Source: Dirofilaria immitis (lineage: Eukaryota > Nematoda > Chromadorea > Rhabditida > Onchocercidae). Taken from it: DNA of 64,000 bases. Of this stretch, positions 51,172 to 64,000 are shown piece after piece. The notes beneath the pieces were generated by a model. That model was not told where the DNA came from, made no database searches, and was given only the letters and a program-made list of their open reading frames with translations. The position numbers and the translations under genes were made by a program. Position 1 is the stretch's first letter. Each line of letters opens with the position of its first letter. The DNA is taken from the NCBI GenBank assembly GCA_024305405.1, contig JAKNDB010000110.1:1488001-1552000 (forward strand), in the 5' to 3' direction.

Positions 51172-51213
51172 TTAAAAATTCATTTGTGAAATTATTCACA
51201 AATGAATTTTTAA
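51172..51213. repeat. Perfect 19-bp hairpin with 4-nt loop
   Basis: TTAAAAATTCATTTGTGAA, loop ATTA, then the exact reverse complement. AT-rich, non-coding; too short and weak to call a small-RNA precursor. Confidence 0.85.
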
Positions 51214-52615
51214 TCATAATATTAGATAATAAATGATGACAAAAATGCAAAATCACAGATCAATTGATAATGGATATTACAGATAAGTTAAAAAAGTATA
51301 AAGAAAAAATGATCTGAAAAATAAAAGTTTCATTAATTCTTAACAAATTTTTTGAAACGATGCAAAACTGAAATAGTGCTGTAAATTTTTAAAAGTAATG
51401 AAAAAAATCCCAGAGGTTTTATTGATTTTGGATCTGTGAAAAAAGTAGGCTGGGAAATGGGTTTATGAAAGTGGTGACACGAAATTAGTATGCAAAAATA
51501 TAAATATATATGGCAAATGTTATCCCATGAGAACGAGAATCAGATGATGGATGATGATGATATGAAAGTGAAGCTAGGTAACATGGAAAAGACGGATTTC
51601 TGCATCGATGAGGTTAACATTATTCAGATGCAAATCTCAATAAAATCTGAGAATAAAAAATTGAAAATTCGGATAATTTTGATGTTTTTAATTTAAAAAT
51701 AATAAAAAAATGATGATGACGTTTCATGAGAAGTATCCAAAAACAAATAAATCATAGGCTATTTGATATATGTGCAAATTTGTAGGCTTCATGGGTAAGA
51801 AGATAAAACTTGGACTGTTTCAATAATTTCTATTGAATTCAGCATATGGAAAAATTAATATAACTCATGGAATTAATATTCATCTATATACTATTAATTA
51901 GTTAATATTTCATAATAATAAATGCATTCGTTATACAAAGAGGGAAGAATTTAAAATTTCTAATTTTGGCTTGAAAATTATCACAGTTTAATTTGAAACT
52001 TAAATTTCAAAGTTTAAATCCTGATATGTGAACAATGTCATTAACACCTCTCTAATAGCCGAAACAAGACAGCAAATGTGATGTCCTTGACTAAGGGTTT
52101 CAAAACATATCTTTATTTTTAAATTCCTACTTATTTTACGAAACTTTTTACTCCAGCTTCTCTGAAAAATATTTTTCTGGAATCTTTCTTTAAATTTTCT
52201 TTACATTGAAATTCAAAATATGTGAAAATTCGAATTTATCAATATAACATGCAGAGTGTGAAAGGAACAAAAATACAGCTGGAACATGAAACCTATTTAT
52301 GTGGCACAAAGATAAATGCATTCATATTTGAATAAATATGAAAATTTCGAAAAAGTTGTTAATGAGAATATTATTAATGCGATTTAGAATTTCATTCATT
52401 TAAATTTTCCCAAAAATTGAAAATTTTAAATGTATTCAATGATGATAGTAGTATTACAATATGATATTGCTACAAGTTAAATTACATGAAATAGATTTGA
52501 ATTGCAAAGATAAATTATTTCATTAAAAAACTTTCAAAGACATAAAACGAAAGTTGGAATTTCAACTATATGATTTTGATAAGTCTGTTTAGGAATCCGG
52601 GAGAAATTATAAAAA

Positions 52616-55600
52616 TTAATTGATCAAAGATTGCCTGAAATAGGTATGAATATTGCTAGGATTGCAAGTTATTGGACTAGGACTAGGAGCAGAAACTACT
52701 GAATCACGAATGCGAGCTTGTAGACTTCCTACTCCACTGTCATTTTCTAGATTATCGCTGGATGGTGTGAATATCGATGGATCCAACAAATCACCGTCCA
52801 GTATAACACGTGGACGTAAAATCACTTTTTGGTAGTGACTATTACTACTGCCATCATTTGTGTTATCGCTGCAGTTGTTATCCGTTCTTGATAACGCTTC
52901 ACTTGATAGTGATAAGCATAATGCCTGAAATATTTATTTGTTTTATTAAAACAAAAAGAAATTTATTCTTATAAAATATTTTGCCCAAAGATTTATTAGA
53001 TGAAACAGGTTAAATTCGACTTTTGTTTTGCTAAACTTTTTTTTAGATTGAAAACAATCAATAAAAAAATGAAAAAATATCGCACACGCTTAGCAATGGT
53101 TTGTTTGAGATCACGCTGAAATGCAATTGCATTTGGCATATTTGGAAACCTCAGATAACTTTTTTCTGGTACTTTTGTCTGGTAGAAATCATTGTTATAT
53201 ATATCATCTAAGTTCTCCTTGCTGTATCTGTAATTATGATTCTTCAGAATGCAAGATACATTTTCAAAGAAAGAAATTTTTCTAGTTTTAATGCTAATTC
53301 CTTTAAATTTAATAATTTTTAGTTTCATCAGCTTGGAAAAGCATTTTTTAATTTTATAAAAATAACTGGTTGATTTCTTATCTTTTAACATATTTAAACA
53401 GGATCATATTCAGCTGATTTTGAAGTTTCAGTTGAATGAAATATAAATGATCACCTTATCCACTCATCCTTTGCATCGAGTTCGAATTTTTCCCTTTCTT
53501 TCCATTCTTTTTTAGGCGAAAAATGGAAAACGTGAACGTGAATCACTTGACGCCGAATTTTGCACGCTTCGCTCATTCCGGAATGACAGTGTTGAACGCA
53601 GTGATGGTCTTTGCATCTGACGCTCTGATGAACTCCTAAATATCCCTCAAATTAATATTTTAATCACGAAATCCACCAATTTTCTTAGAATTTCATGCAT
53701 TTTTTTCTGACTATATCAATTAAACCTTGTTAATTAATCGATTGTACTTCATTACTAATTTTCCACTGTCATTTAATTCCTTTAAAATCCATTTTTGCCA
53801 AAATTTTTTATCTCATTGGTGTGCGATAAATAAAAATGAATGATCAAGACGAACCGATCAAGTTTTTGTTCAGCTGGAACATATTGCTTCGTATACACGT
53901 TACACGTATTTGTAGGAAGTGCTGTATCAGTTTTCAGTTTTATATGCTGCTGCAGCGCTTCTAGAACATTTTCTGGTCGTCCGCATTTGAATTCATAAGG
54001 TTGATCATAGTCAACTTCAAAAGCAAAACAATTTTCACCAGTACCAAACCTAAATTTGAGTCGCATTAGAATTAGAATCAATTCTCAACCATATTTTACT
54101 ATCTTGTTTCGTATATTTTACACCTAATTATCATCAATTTCAGGATACATCTCAAAATCGATGAATATAAAGCAATATTAAGATAAATTTTCGTTAAGTT
54201 GAATGATTTTAATTTGACAATGAAAGATATTTTCAAACATAGAAACTCAGAAAATTTGCATATTATAATTAGAGTTCGACACATGTAATGGCAAATTATT
54301 ACCATCTCTCTGCTGGAGTATATTTACGACTAGATCCTATGTTTTTTACTGTATATGATACCTTATAATTTGAAAAGATTAGATATTGTGGAATCCAAAG
54401 ATGCTAGAATAGAAAATAAAGACATCATAACAATCGTTTATCTACAATGAATAAATATTCAAGATAAGTTAACAGATATTTTTGTAAAAATGGCACAATA
54501 ACTAACCAAGTAATTTGTGGATAAGACCAAGCCTCAATGCAACTGAATCCATTTTTCAGGAAAATAGAATCCCCAAAACTAATTTCATAGTTTCCTTCAG
54601 GGATTTTCATACGATGTATATTTTTATTACTTTCCAATAGCACCGGAATACGACTTACTAAAATCAAAATTATACCATCCATATCAAAAATAAAAATATT
54701 ATCTCAGAAATTGATTCGATAAAATCATAAAAATTACGATCTGAAAAAAATGAAATGAATGAACCGTTTTTTTAAAAAAAAAATAAATGCATACAATCCC
54801 ATGGAGCATCGTATTCGTCGTTAGAATTAGTGGATAGTGAAGAAGAAGGATGCGTCCCAATTGAAGCAAACTGAAATTTTATTCTATTTATCGTAACGGT
54901 TCCATAAATAAAGAAAAATTTTTGTATTTCAGTTCTTACTAGCTATCAGTTTTTATGCTTATCTTATCATTATTATCACCATGTCGCGATTCCATATAGA
55001 TATCAAAATAAATTTAAACGTATAGTTGCAGTAACTTGCGACGTATCAAAATTAAAAATCGTGAAATTTGTAAATTATAAAATATCTGCTTGCATAGAAA
55101 TTTTGCAACATATTGCCAACTGATAAGAATTATCATCAATGTATTATTGGCAAGAATAACTTAGGAAGTTTTACGACTAGCCGATATAAAATATAAATTG
55201 TTCTGTTGCCCTGAAATGAAAGTTATGAAAAAAACGATCAAATCGTCAATAAATAACCTGATCTGGAAATGCAACTTTGCACAAAACATAATGCCATTCT
55301 TCCACATTTTCGACAGCAATTAATAGTACCGGTGCATTTCTTGGTTGAATTTGAATGATTCGATTATCATCTAGAAATAAAATTGAGATTTAGAAGAATA
55401 GAAAAGTTGCAGTAATCATAATTATAATTATAACCGTGATTAGATTTGTAATAAGAATCGTTAAGAAAAAATTACAGCATAATTGCGATTATAAACTGTA
55501 ATAATAATGATGTGATTACTTATTCTTTTCTCAAATAATGCCAAATATTCTTTCTTTTAATGAGCAAAGCGAAAAAAAAATTAACAATTTTACTTTTTGA

Positions 55601-57177
55601 ATTTCTAATAAAGCCTATGCATCTAATTCAAAATTTTTAAATAGCATGTGTTTATGATATTCAAACGTTTGTAATATCTACATTTTAATATCTATTTGCA
55701 AATTCGGCTAAATCATCTGAAAAAATCTCGAAGAAAATGTGTCGTTCGAGAAATAATATACTTAGTATATGCAGTACGAATGATCACCTACGGAAACAGA
55801 TCACAGATCGAAATATTAACAACTCGAGCAAGAATTTCCGAACGACACAAAAATATGTGTAATCATTCAACTGACAGCAAAATTCAAGTCCGAAATGTCG
55901 TTATCGATATGAATATTGGATAAAATATGCAAATTAAAGAAGGAAAAAAACATACTATTAATAGTATTTCGGAAATGAACAATACGGATAGCAACGCATT
56001 CGCCTAGAAGGATACTTTTGAAGGTGTTAGAGTGGCAAGCTGTGAACCTGAGGTATAAATCTCAAGACGTGCTCGACCTGTCATATTTTCTTCAAATATT
56101 GCACCTTTGAATCGTTTCCATTTCTAAACAGCTTCAATGAATGCAAAATTGAAAATGCAAGTCGAAAATATTCCTCCTGCAAGAAAGATAGCACAAACAG
56201 TAACTGCTGATTATAAGTGATATGATTACAAAAGAAAATTTTTTGAAAATTTCGTTAATTTTTGCAAGAAAAGTGTGAATTAGCATGTAGCAAATTTTTG
56301 CATTTCAGTTTATAGCATGAAAATGAAATAAACTGCTGAGCAAATGATTAGATTAAAAATTATTTGAAAGACTAGAAGTGACAGATGTGAAATGAGATGG
56401 CGGTAATAATTAAATAGCATAAGTGAGCTTCAAAATAAAATTTGTTTCAATTTCTTTCTCTTCGTCAAATATGCTTGTGTTTTGTTTTATTGTCAAGTTT
56501 GTTTCATTTTTTTCATTCAATTAAATTCAAATTTTGTTTCTTCATCGTTTTATCTTCTTACACTACCAATTTTCCAATTCTTATTCTTGGTTTTGGACTT
56601 AATTAATGAAGAAAAGATAAATAATTCAGTAAGATACTAAAAATAAATGGTAATAACTAGAGAATTATATAAATTTTAGCCCGTTATAAGGAGGAAAAAA
56701 ACAAAATTTATTATTTCTTTTGCTGAATATAAATTTCACTTCATTGCATTGGTAATCGAAGCTATGGAAGCCGTAAAAAAAATTAAAAAAGAGGAAAAAA
56801 CGAATAGTTTAGCGGTGAGAAAACATGAAATTCATACACATGAGCTGATCTTCTGGTTTGATAAATTATCTCGATATCAATATCTTTATGATATAATCTG
56901 ATAAAAGCATTAGGAAAAAGAATTGTACAGACTTAAAAATGTGAATAGGTATAAAACGAATCGTATAGATAAGTGATTTCATGATTGTAATATCAAACTC
57001 TTATTCCCACATATTATGATCTAATCTTTTATTCATATGTTATAAACAAATACAAATCTGCTAACCGTTAAGAGTGTAAATATATTTGAAATTTGAAATT
57101 CTTCAAAATAATGTTTAACTTACAGAAAAAAATCGACCTTGGAAAATATGCACTGTGCCATCATAAACTGGTTCCAT
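52616..57177 (-). CDS. PH plus IRS/DOK-type PTB domain adaptor, nine exons
   Basis: Exons 57124-57177, 55956-56123, 55258-55370, 54795-54870, 54507-54657, 53906-54049, 53455-53635, 53086-53227 and 52616-52924 (stop 52616-52618). Start: Met at 57177 (MEPVYDGTVHIFQG). The PH domain spans exons 1-3 (KWKRFKGAIFEEN, TGRARLEIYTSGS, LLGECVAIRIVHF, EEWHYVLCKVAFP). A short Ser-rich linker follows. Exons 5-6 form a PTB fold (IPEGNYEISFGDSIFLKN, WSYPQITW, FGTGENCFAFEVDYDQPYEF, LEALQQHI), the arrangement of DOK and IRS docking proteins acting downstream of receptor tyrosine kinases. The rest is a long Ser-rich tail (DNLENDSGVGSLQ near the end) with few tyrosines. Exon 2 needs one extra A at 56016-56019, and exon 7 has one base too many, probably in the run 53519-53523. 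Close relatives not named with certainty. Confidence 0.85.
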
Positions 57178-57603
57178 CGTCCCTAAATTTTAAAATCAGT
57201 ACTGTAAGTAAATGTAATAATTTCAAAAGATAAAACGTATTAACGACTGCAAATATATCAGTTGTTTTAAGTTAACTCAAAACTGAATTGATATTTTTGA
57301 ATTGCTTCAATAATTATATATCAAATGTCACTTAACTTGAAATTTAAAATGGTCATATGTTTTTTGATATTCATGATAAGGACATGAAATTGCATTAATT
57401 TAAACAAGGGAAGTAAAATTCAATACTCTTCCATAAATTTAAAAGTTTAAAAAATTCAAAAATTTCATGTACGCGTCTTTCCCCTTGTTAATCTCATTCT
57501 CATTATATTATATGTCGTCCTAAACTAAAATTATAATTCTTAGAATATCTGATATTTCAGATAAACGAATGCGATCTTTCGCAATATTCCTAAAACTGTA
57601 AAA

Positions 57604-57792
57604 ATGGAAAGGATGAGAAGAAATAGAAGTGAGAAATTGATATTATTAAAGAGATATCAATCGGATGTCCGGTTGATATTGCCATATGGCATAGAATTGT
57701 TGTCATTAGAACGGATGAGACTAAATACAGGAACAGTAAAATTGTCGACAACAATATCTGATGGATGGATTAAAACTGACTGGCGAAAGTGA
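57604..57792 (+). other. Short plus-strand open frame, 62 codons
   Basis: Met after AAAA, basic start (MERMRRNRSEKLILLKRYQ), ends DWRK then TGA. GC is higher than the flanks. It lies 430 bp from the PH-PTB start in divergent orientation. The opposite strand is also open here (VLIHPSDIVVDNFTVPVF), so strand is unsure. Unrecognised. Confidence 0.3.
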
Positions 57793-60700
57793 GCGATTTT
57801 GATGATTGGTTAAAATGTTGGCTGATGAATCACAACTGAGAAAAAATGACTTTTAGCAGTTTTCTAAAAAGCTCTTCAACACTTCAATTTCTTCATTTAT
57901 TTGATTTTCATTTTCTTTTTGTTATTTTCATAAAAGTTTATCCTGTTTTATAGTCAGATTTATAAGAATTTAGATTTTGTAAAAACGAGGTTAAGCTCTC
58001 TCAAATAACTTAGTTAATTTAAATTTTTAAAAGTGACAGGAAATTTCAAATCAATTCAAAATTTCATAAATGCGAATAATTGAAAATATCTAGACGAGCA
58101 ATAAAAAGAGAATTATTTGAAAAAGACATGTATATGTATGATATATGTTAGAAAAATGTAAATAATTAACTCGAACCGATATTCAAATATGCTGGAGATA
58201 GTTAGAAAGTTGGTATTAGAAGCATTTGAGAGAAAATTTTTTCTCATCTTTATTATTAAAACAACAAGAACCAAAAAGTTAAAATATACTACTTTATATT
58301 TTACATAATTTCAACTATTTGAAATTATGATATAAGAAGGTAAATAATCTATGGGAATAGATATAATAAAGTTGCGAATATGCATCAAACAAATCGTATG
58401 ATTGAAAAAAGCGAAAAATACTATAAAGAGCAAAGAACACAGAAAATTATGGTATAAAATAATAGTGAAAAAGTATTCTTGAATTGGATATATATATATA
58501 ACAATAAACAAATTAAAATATCGTTTGAATAGACTAATAAAAGAAGTGGATAAGCAAAGAGCAAAAAAGAAATAAAAAAAAAGAACAATAAATATTGATA
58601 AACTAGGGACAGTGGATTATGGAAAGAAAATTTTGATGAAATCGATGGATTTATATTTAAGTATTCCAAATATATCAGCATATGCATATGTTATTGTCAT
58701 GAATTATATCATCATAAAATGACGAAAAATTAATGAACAATTGGGTAAAAGTTGGTAGGTAATAAGCAGTGGCAGCTATGCAAAGTAGTAATAGGCAAAT
58801 ATTCAAGTTAGATATCTGTTTTGTACCGATCATTATTATAGCCATTGGATTTCATCGGCCCGTCGTACCAACAATTTTCACTAAATAAATATGTGTTACG
58901 AGCACAGATGATATGATTTTTACAGCTTCATACATACATCACCTATCTTTCTTCACCTTTTCATTCTCGCCATAATTTACAATGTTATTTATTATTTATT
59001 TATTACTAATATACAATCAGATTTAACTGATCGGTTTTATCAAAATGTAACTTGACCTTCATATCACATCTTGCCGGAAGTAATATGATTTTTTCTTTTA
59101 AAAACTCTTCAAATCTTCGCATCTTTACAGTCATTTTATTTAATGAGTATCATTTTAATCATAGGAAAGCTCAAATAAATTTCATGTATTAAATTTATTA
59201 AGATGAGAAAATTAAGAGGCTATTTAGTTTTTACGAAATGAACTTATTTTCTTTGGTAAGTAGCATATTGAACGTTCATCCCCAAAATAAATACGAAAAT
59301 GAAGAAAAAAATTATATTCGAAGAATTTATTTATTTAGAACAAAATTTTAGAAAAAGTTGTAGTTTAAGCTTCTTTTTGCTTAATTGTATATTGTAAGAG
59401 AATTGAATGCTGTATCAATTTTAATTAGAATCTTCGACAATTTTTCTCATCTTCACCGGAAGCAAAAAGACATTTGTCAAAATTCGGAATATAATTTATA
59501 TATATATATTTATTTTATCCTGCTAATGCATCCTTCAATTTCATTTTGCTGAAAAAAAAAAAGATTTCGTATCTATTTTTAGCTTAAATTATGATAAAAT
59601 TTAATTTTTTATAAGCTTATTATCATCAAATTTATTTTTAAAATCTCGTGCAAATGGAAATAAAATTGTATATAAATGTCCACGAAATTTAAAAGGAAAA
59701 TTTTGAAATTAAATGAAAAATAGTTTATAACGATGAAATAATTGAATGAGACCATCCAGGTGATAAGTAGATAAACTGCAGTCTGTATTCCCGCCGAAAA
59801 CCATCTAAGAGAAAAAGAGGAGCGGAGAGAGAGAGAGAAAAAAGAAATTGTGCAACATCTGGAATTTGAAATTTTCATAAGAACGCAATTTTTATTAAAA
59901 CCACCTGTGCTATCATCAATATAATAAATTGTCTGTTCTTCACAAAATAGTCATTATTCAGAATACGGTGATAAGAAGGTTTTTTTAGGAAGAGATTGAA
60001 ATGAGAAGGTTTCGAAGGACATATCAGAATAATCAAGTTTCGGAATAGACAGAGACGAGAAAGTATTAGATTGATAGCGAAAAGCGCAAGTACAGATGGC
60101 ACCAAAAATGATGTGCTAGATAGCATGGTTGCAAAATGGCACGGTAGCAAAGACGGTTTTTTAGCCACCGTATATCGTAAAAAATATAATAATTTGAAAG
60201 CAGCAATGTAACGTAACAAATATTTTTTAATGAACTAAAAAATTGTTCAGTTCTACTCTGTTTGAGAAATTTGATAATTGTTAGCTGGGAAAATTTAGTT
60301 CAACAATCGGTTCTTATCATTTTTATATATTTATTAATTTCCAGGTATACATGTGTTAAAATCAACAAAACAATATTGTTTTCTTTAAATTTCACAGCTA
60401 TAAATGTACGAATTGTGTTTGGATATGTTTATCACTTCACTATCAACAACCTGTCATAAAAGCGAATTGTTATAATTGTTCTTTAAATTACCATGAGATT
60501 TAAACTGTTCTAGTAGCTCATTTTTAATTGTCTCATCTTTATATAAAAAATTTCAAAACTTAATATACGCTGCATGAAAAGCAAGATATGAGATAAAAAA
60601 ATTCTATATGATATGAATGATTCAGCATGAAATCAACGAAACTGATAATTAATAATTTAAATGTTAAAAAAACAAAATGTACATCTCATAATATGAACAA

Positions 60701-63700
60701 ATAAATTTAATTAGTAAAATTCCCATAATTATCAAATAGAAGAAAGAAAACGGAAATAATTCCTGAATTTTATTTGTATACCATTATTTTTTTTTTTGAA
60801 TTTTATAGCATAAGTTATTAGCTAAATTTGAATAGTGCATGTGAATAATGCATCTATATATAAAATATGCAGAAAAATTAGAGTTGTGAAATCTTACACA
60901 ACCATGATAATTGGTGGAATAAGTAAAGGACAAATTCAGAGATAACGTAAATGGAGAAGATTTATCAATTTTTTTTTCCGGCATACCTTTTAAAATCATG
61001 TTTCGACTACATCAAGTGCTTCGCCCTTTCTTCAATTTTCATCAGTTGTTCGTTGTCTTCAAGGCTATTGAAAATTGATTTAATTAATGTAAATTGCTCA
61101 ACAACTGATCTTTATTCCATAGATACATATACATGTATATAGACCATCCAATCATTTTATAAAACGCGAAGCAATTAAAATGAAGTCACTTATTGAATTA
61201 GTCTCTTATGCTGATGTATACAAACATCACCTATAATATGTATTAACATTTCATACATAAATAAACTTATCCAACATTTTTAAAGCCAATTGGTTTTCTG
61301 CTTCAAAAAAGAAAAAAAAGACGAAAAAGCAAAGAAAAAGAAATGGAGCTGTTATAAAAGAGCAATTGCTACTAACTTTTGTTCCAAGAAGTTCCTTCGT
61401 AATATTTTTCTTTCTATCACATTTCGTCCCATCTGTTTTAGCTATATTTCTCGTCAAATATCCTTAATCATTAATCACAGCTTTTCCTCTTTATCTTTAA
61501 TTAATTAAAATCAGTTTATTTTACGTAAGATGTTACATATCATTGTTGTCGAAACTAAGGATAAGTCTAACTATAACTATAACTCCTTTGGCGCCATAGA
61601 AGTTAACACATAATTAGCGGAAGTTAAACGAATTACACAAAATAAAATGCGAAACAGAGAGTTTCGTACTTATATATAAAATGATAGCAAATCGAGATGA
61701 TCGAAATAATGAATAGGTAGATAGACTAAAATATTCGGCACTTCTGTAGTTTCATCTATTAACATGAAATAAATTACACAAAAGGTTACGAAAATTAACA
61801 TACATAGTAACCAGTTCATTTCATTCAATTCTATCGATTTTTAGTAGTTGAGAGGATAAAAATAGTATCTGTTATGTTTGGGACATTGGCAACAATTATC
61901 TACTGACATACATGATCATGTTAACAAAGTTCGGAATTTTTATGACTATTCGCGCTTTGTACAGTTTTGAAAATCTATCCGCTATAATTTAAAACTATTT
62001 ATAGCTTAAAATTTCCTATTCAAAATCAGACTAATTGTAAATTTTCTATTTTAATCTTTTATATATTTTTGCGAAAACCTAAAACTGATTGACCATTCAT
62101 TCCGAGGACAGAAGCTTGTTTGCTACACAACTAATGCAACAAGGAATCATGGAAAAGTAATGGAAATAAGCATACTTCATTGATTCCATTTCCTCCTCTC
62201 ATCTTTAGCCAACTAAATTAACTTACTTCTCTCTTGCTAGCTGTTTATCTTGCGAATTCGTTTCGTCAATCAAGACAGGAAAATGGAAATGGATAAATTC
62301 ATTACAATGTTAATTTAATCCTCTCAAATCATGTATAAGTAAATTCATGTAATCAACTATCAGACTAACAGTCCAATCATAATTTTGCTAAAAATTAGTT
62401 TAAAACAAACCTTTATAATAAAGTGGAAATAACTTTTCAAAGCTTGCAAATCATTACAATGCTATGCAGAATAGTGCAGTAGTAAAGCAAAATTTAACAC
62501 TTATAAATTTAAATTAACTTTACAGCAAAAATATTTAAAGGATTGTTCGCATATGTCAAACAGATTTGTTACAAACTTTAACTAATCATGAAATTATCTA
62601 TGACATCCAAAAGTGAGGGAAAGTAATTAATTTAATGACTGAAATTTGAAAAGTCCATTTAGTCACTACAACTTTTGTGTCATATGACAGATGATGGTTA
62701 AAATAGCCGATAAATTTTAATTTTAAATAAAACTTGGAATTTTATATTCAAGCTAATATTTTGCATTATAGCAAAAATAAAATAAAATAAAAAGAGTATT
62801 GAGAAGGGCAAGATGAGATGAGAAATTTTCTTCGATTTTTCGCAGACTATTGATGAATAAAAAACAAGCAAGACGTTCCAATCGGTGGTTAATCATTTTA
62901 CAAAATTCCACACTGGCATCATTATATGTTGTCACCAAGCTGACATACCTCCTATCTCCATCTTTCCATCTGTCATCTATGATCTCTTTTAAGGCTTTTT
63001 TTTAAACAAATTATGCTGTTAAACATCCATCCTATTCTTTCCCATCCCAGTATAACAAAAGGTAAAAAGCGAAGAAAAAACGATGGTTAGCAATGTCAAA
63101 CTGATTTTAACAAAATTGGCTGCTATGGTACTTTGCACGAAACATATCAATTTTTGCATAAAAAATTTCAGAAATAAATGTAAATTAAATTTCAAATGAT
63201 TTGGAATTTCAATTTTAAATCATCACGTAGGAGAAGCTAGATTTCTTCATCAAAAATTCTGCAAATCGGTGTAAATTGAATTTAAGTTGGAATTTCATTA
63301 CCAATTTCATTTTACGACTAGCAACTTTTTCATCTCTGCCGTTCGTTACAAAGCAATAACTTTCAACTTTCCACCAGACATATAAAATATTCCAGTTTTT
63401 GATTCATAGTGTGATAAAGTTATGGGGAAAAATAGAGCTGTTGTTGACACTTCGATGCTATTCTTATCAGTGTGCTGATTTCATCACTCAAAAATGTGCA
63501 CATTGTTACAAACAGCAAAATACCTTTGCTATTCTTAGATAAATAATTATTCATAAATAATATATTATTTTTTTAAGTATAGAATCGATATCTAATAAAA
63601 TAAGAAGGAAATTAAGTATCAAAAATTAAAACAAAAATTAATAAGAAATTTATTGCAATGAAAATTGTCTGAAATCATCGGACTGTAGTATGAGAACAAT

Positions 63701-64000
63701 GGAAAAAGTGGAGAAAAAGGTAGAGGTAAAACAGGTTATCTGAAAAGTAAAATAGAAGTTGGAGGACGAAGAGGAGGAAGAATGAGCAAAGAAATGAAGG
63801 AATTGAAAAGGAATTCAAGATGGCATTATGTGATATATAAAAGATTGTTTTTTGTAGTTATATAGGTTCAAATATGCTTTCAGATAGTTTAAAAAGAATT
63901 CGAATAAATAATTTATTGAAGCCAATTAGTTTGCCTTCTCAGAATTTATGTATTAAATATTCTAAATTGTTTTTTCCAACAAGTTATCATAATTTTCTCT
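57793..64000. other. Gene-poor AT-rich interval to the window edge
   Basis: Apart from the frame at 60005-60211 I see no supportable exon. Simple A/T tracts and TA repeats (about 59496-59512) are frequent. Confidence 0.5.
60005..60211 (+). other. Possible terminal coding exon, basic, unrecognised
   Basis: Open for 68 codons from the preceding TGA to TAA, without an early Met. Reads FRNRQRRESIRLIAKSAS, then NDVLDSMVAKWHGSKDGF and ends YRKKYNNLKAAM. Local base composition is more coding-like than the flanks. A neighbouring frame just upstream starts after a tttttttag acceptor at 59988 (EEIEMRRFRRTYQNNQ) and would continue into it with a one-base change. A further basic stretch lies at about 59780-59850 (RRKPSKRKRGAERERKKK). 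The minus-strand ORF over the same DNA (59875-60219) is hydrophobic and less likely. Confidence 0.35.

Larger units (their letters stand above)
44871..52615. other. Gene-poor interval with simple repeats and fold-back sequences
   Basis: No protein-coding gene recognised. Contents: a pyrimidine-rich tract at about 46386-46508, a trinucleotide run (ACT)n at about 47571-47588, a CATA/CA microsatellite at 48300-48384, a 19-bp perfect hairpin at 51172-51213 and a long inverted repeat at 50288-50731. A short plus-strand frame at 51490-51696 is Met/Asp/Lys-rich and not convincing. Confidence 0.5.

Noticed and set aside
59875..60219. 114-codon minus-strand ORF
   Set aside because: The opposite strand reads a charged, more coding-like sequence; this one is probably its shadow.
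1..64000. tRNA, rRNA, spliced-leader and known microRNA genes; bacterial endosymbiont insertions
   Set aside because: Read through for tRNA B-box, 5S/spliced-leader and common nematode microRNA seeds, and for bacterial-type long ORFs; none seen, although a computed scan would be needed to exclude them.

Overview
This is a eukaryotic window, strongly AT-rich (about 70% A+T by eye), with short exons of 45-310 nt, nematode-style introns (GT...TTTTCAG/TTTTAG, often 50-400 nt) and long gene-poor stretches. The proteins I can read are closest, from memory, to nematode homologues; UCP-4 is the clearest case. Composition and intron style suggest a filarial or other spirurid nematode. I cannot name the species. 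Almost all real exons are shorter than 100 codons, so genes had to be assembled by hand from splice sites and protein similarity.

Layout from left to right: (1) 1-0.95 kb, weak plus-strand open frames, unassigned. (2) 1.3-6.25 kb minus, exocyst subunit SEC-15/EXOC6. (3) 8.3-10.0 kb minus, mitochondrial carrier UCP-4, first exon not found. (4) 10.8-11.04 kb minus, doubtful small membrane-protein exons. (5) 11.1-20.4 kb, gene-free AT-rich DNA with an inverted repeat and a poly-A tract. (6) 20.4-21.85 kb plus, a four-exon Ser/Thr kinase. (7) 24.39-25.28 kb minus, BORC subunit 7 (blos-7/BORCS7), last exon not found. (8) 27.97-36.31 kb minus, adducin, with a pair of equal-length duplicated exons that look mutually exclusive and two probable GC-AG introns. 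(9) 37-44.2 kb, gene-poor. (10) 44.28-44.87 kb minus, a small unrecognised gene I assembled from three phase-matched exons; one intron carries a perfect GGGTCA-A-TGACCC palindrome. (11) 45-52.6 kb, gene-poor with a microsatellite and a large inverted repeat. (12) 52.6-57.2 kb minus, a nine-exon PH plus IRS/DOK-type PTB adaptor. (13) 57.2-64 kb, gene-poor with two doubtful plus-strand open frames.

The recognised genes do not form one pathway. SEC-15 (vesicle tethering), BLOS-7 (lysosome positioning) and adducin (spectrin-actin cortex) are all membrane-traffic or cytoskeleton housekeeping genes. The PH-PTB adaptor and the kinase are signalling genes, and UCP-4 is a mitochondrial inner-membrane carrier.

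A caution runs through the window. Nearly every confidently identified gene needs one or more one-base indels, mostly in A/T homopolymers, to keep its conserved frame, while splice sites and flanking protein similarity stay intact. This is best explained by draft-assembly errors rather than pseudogenes, and it will break automated gene models here.
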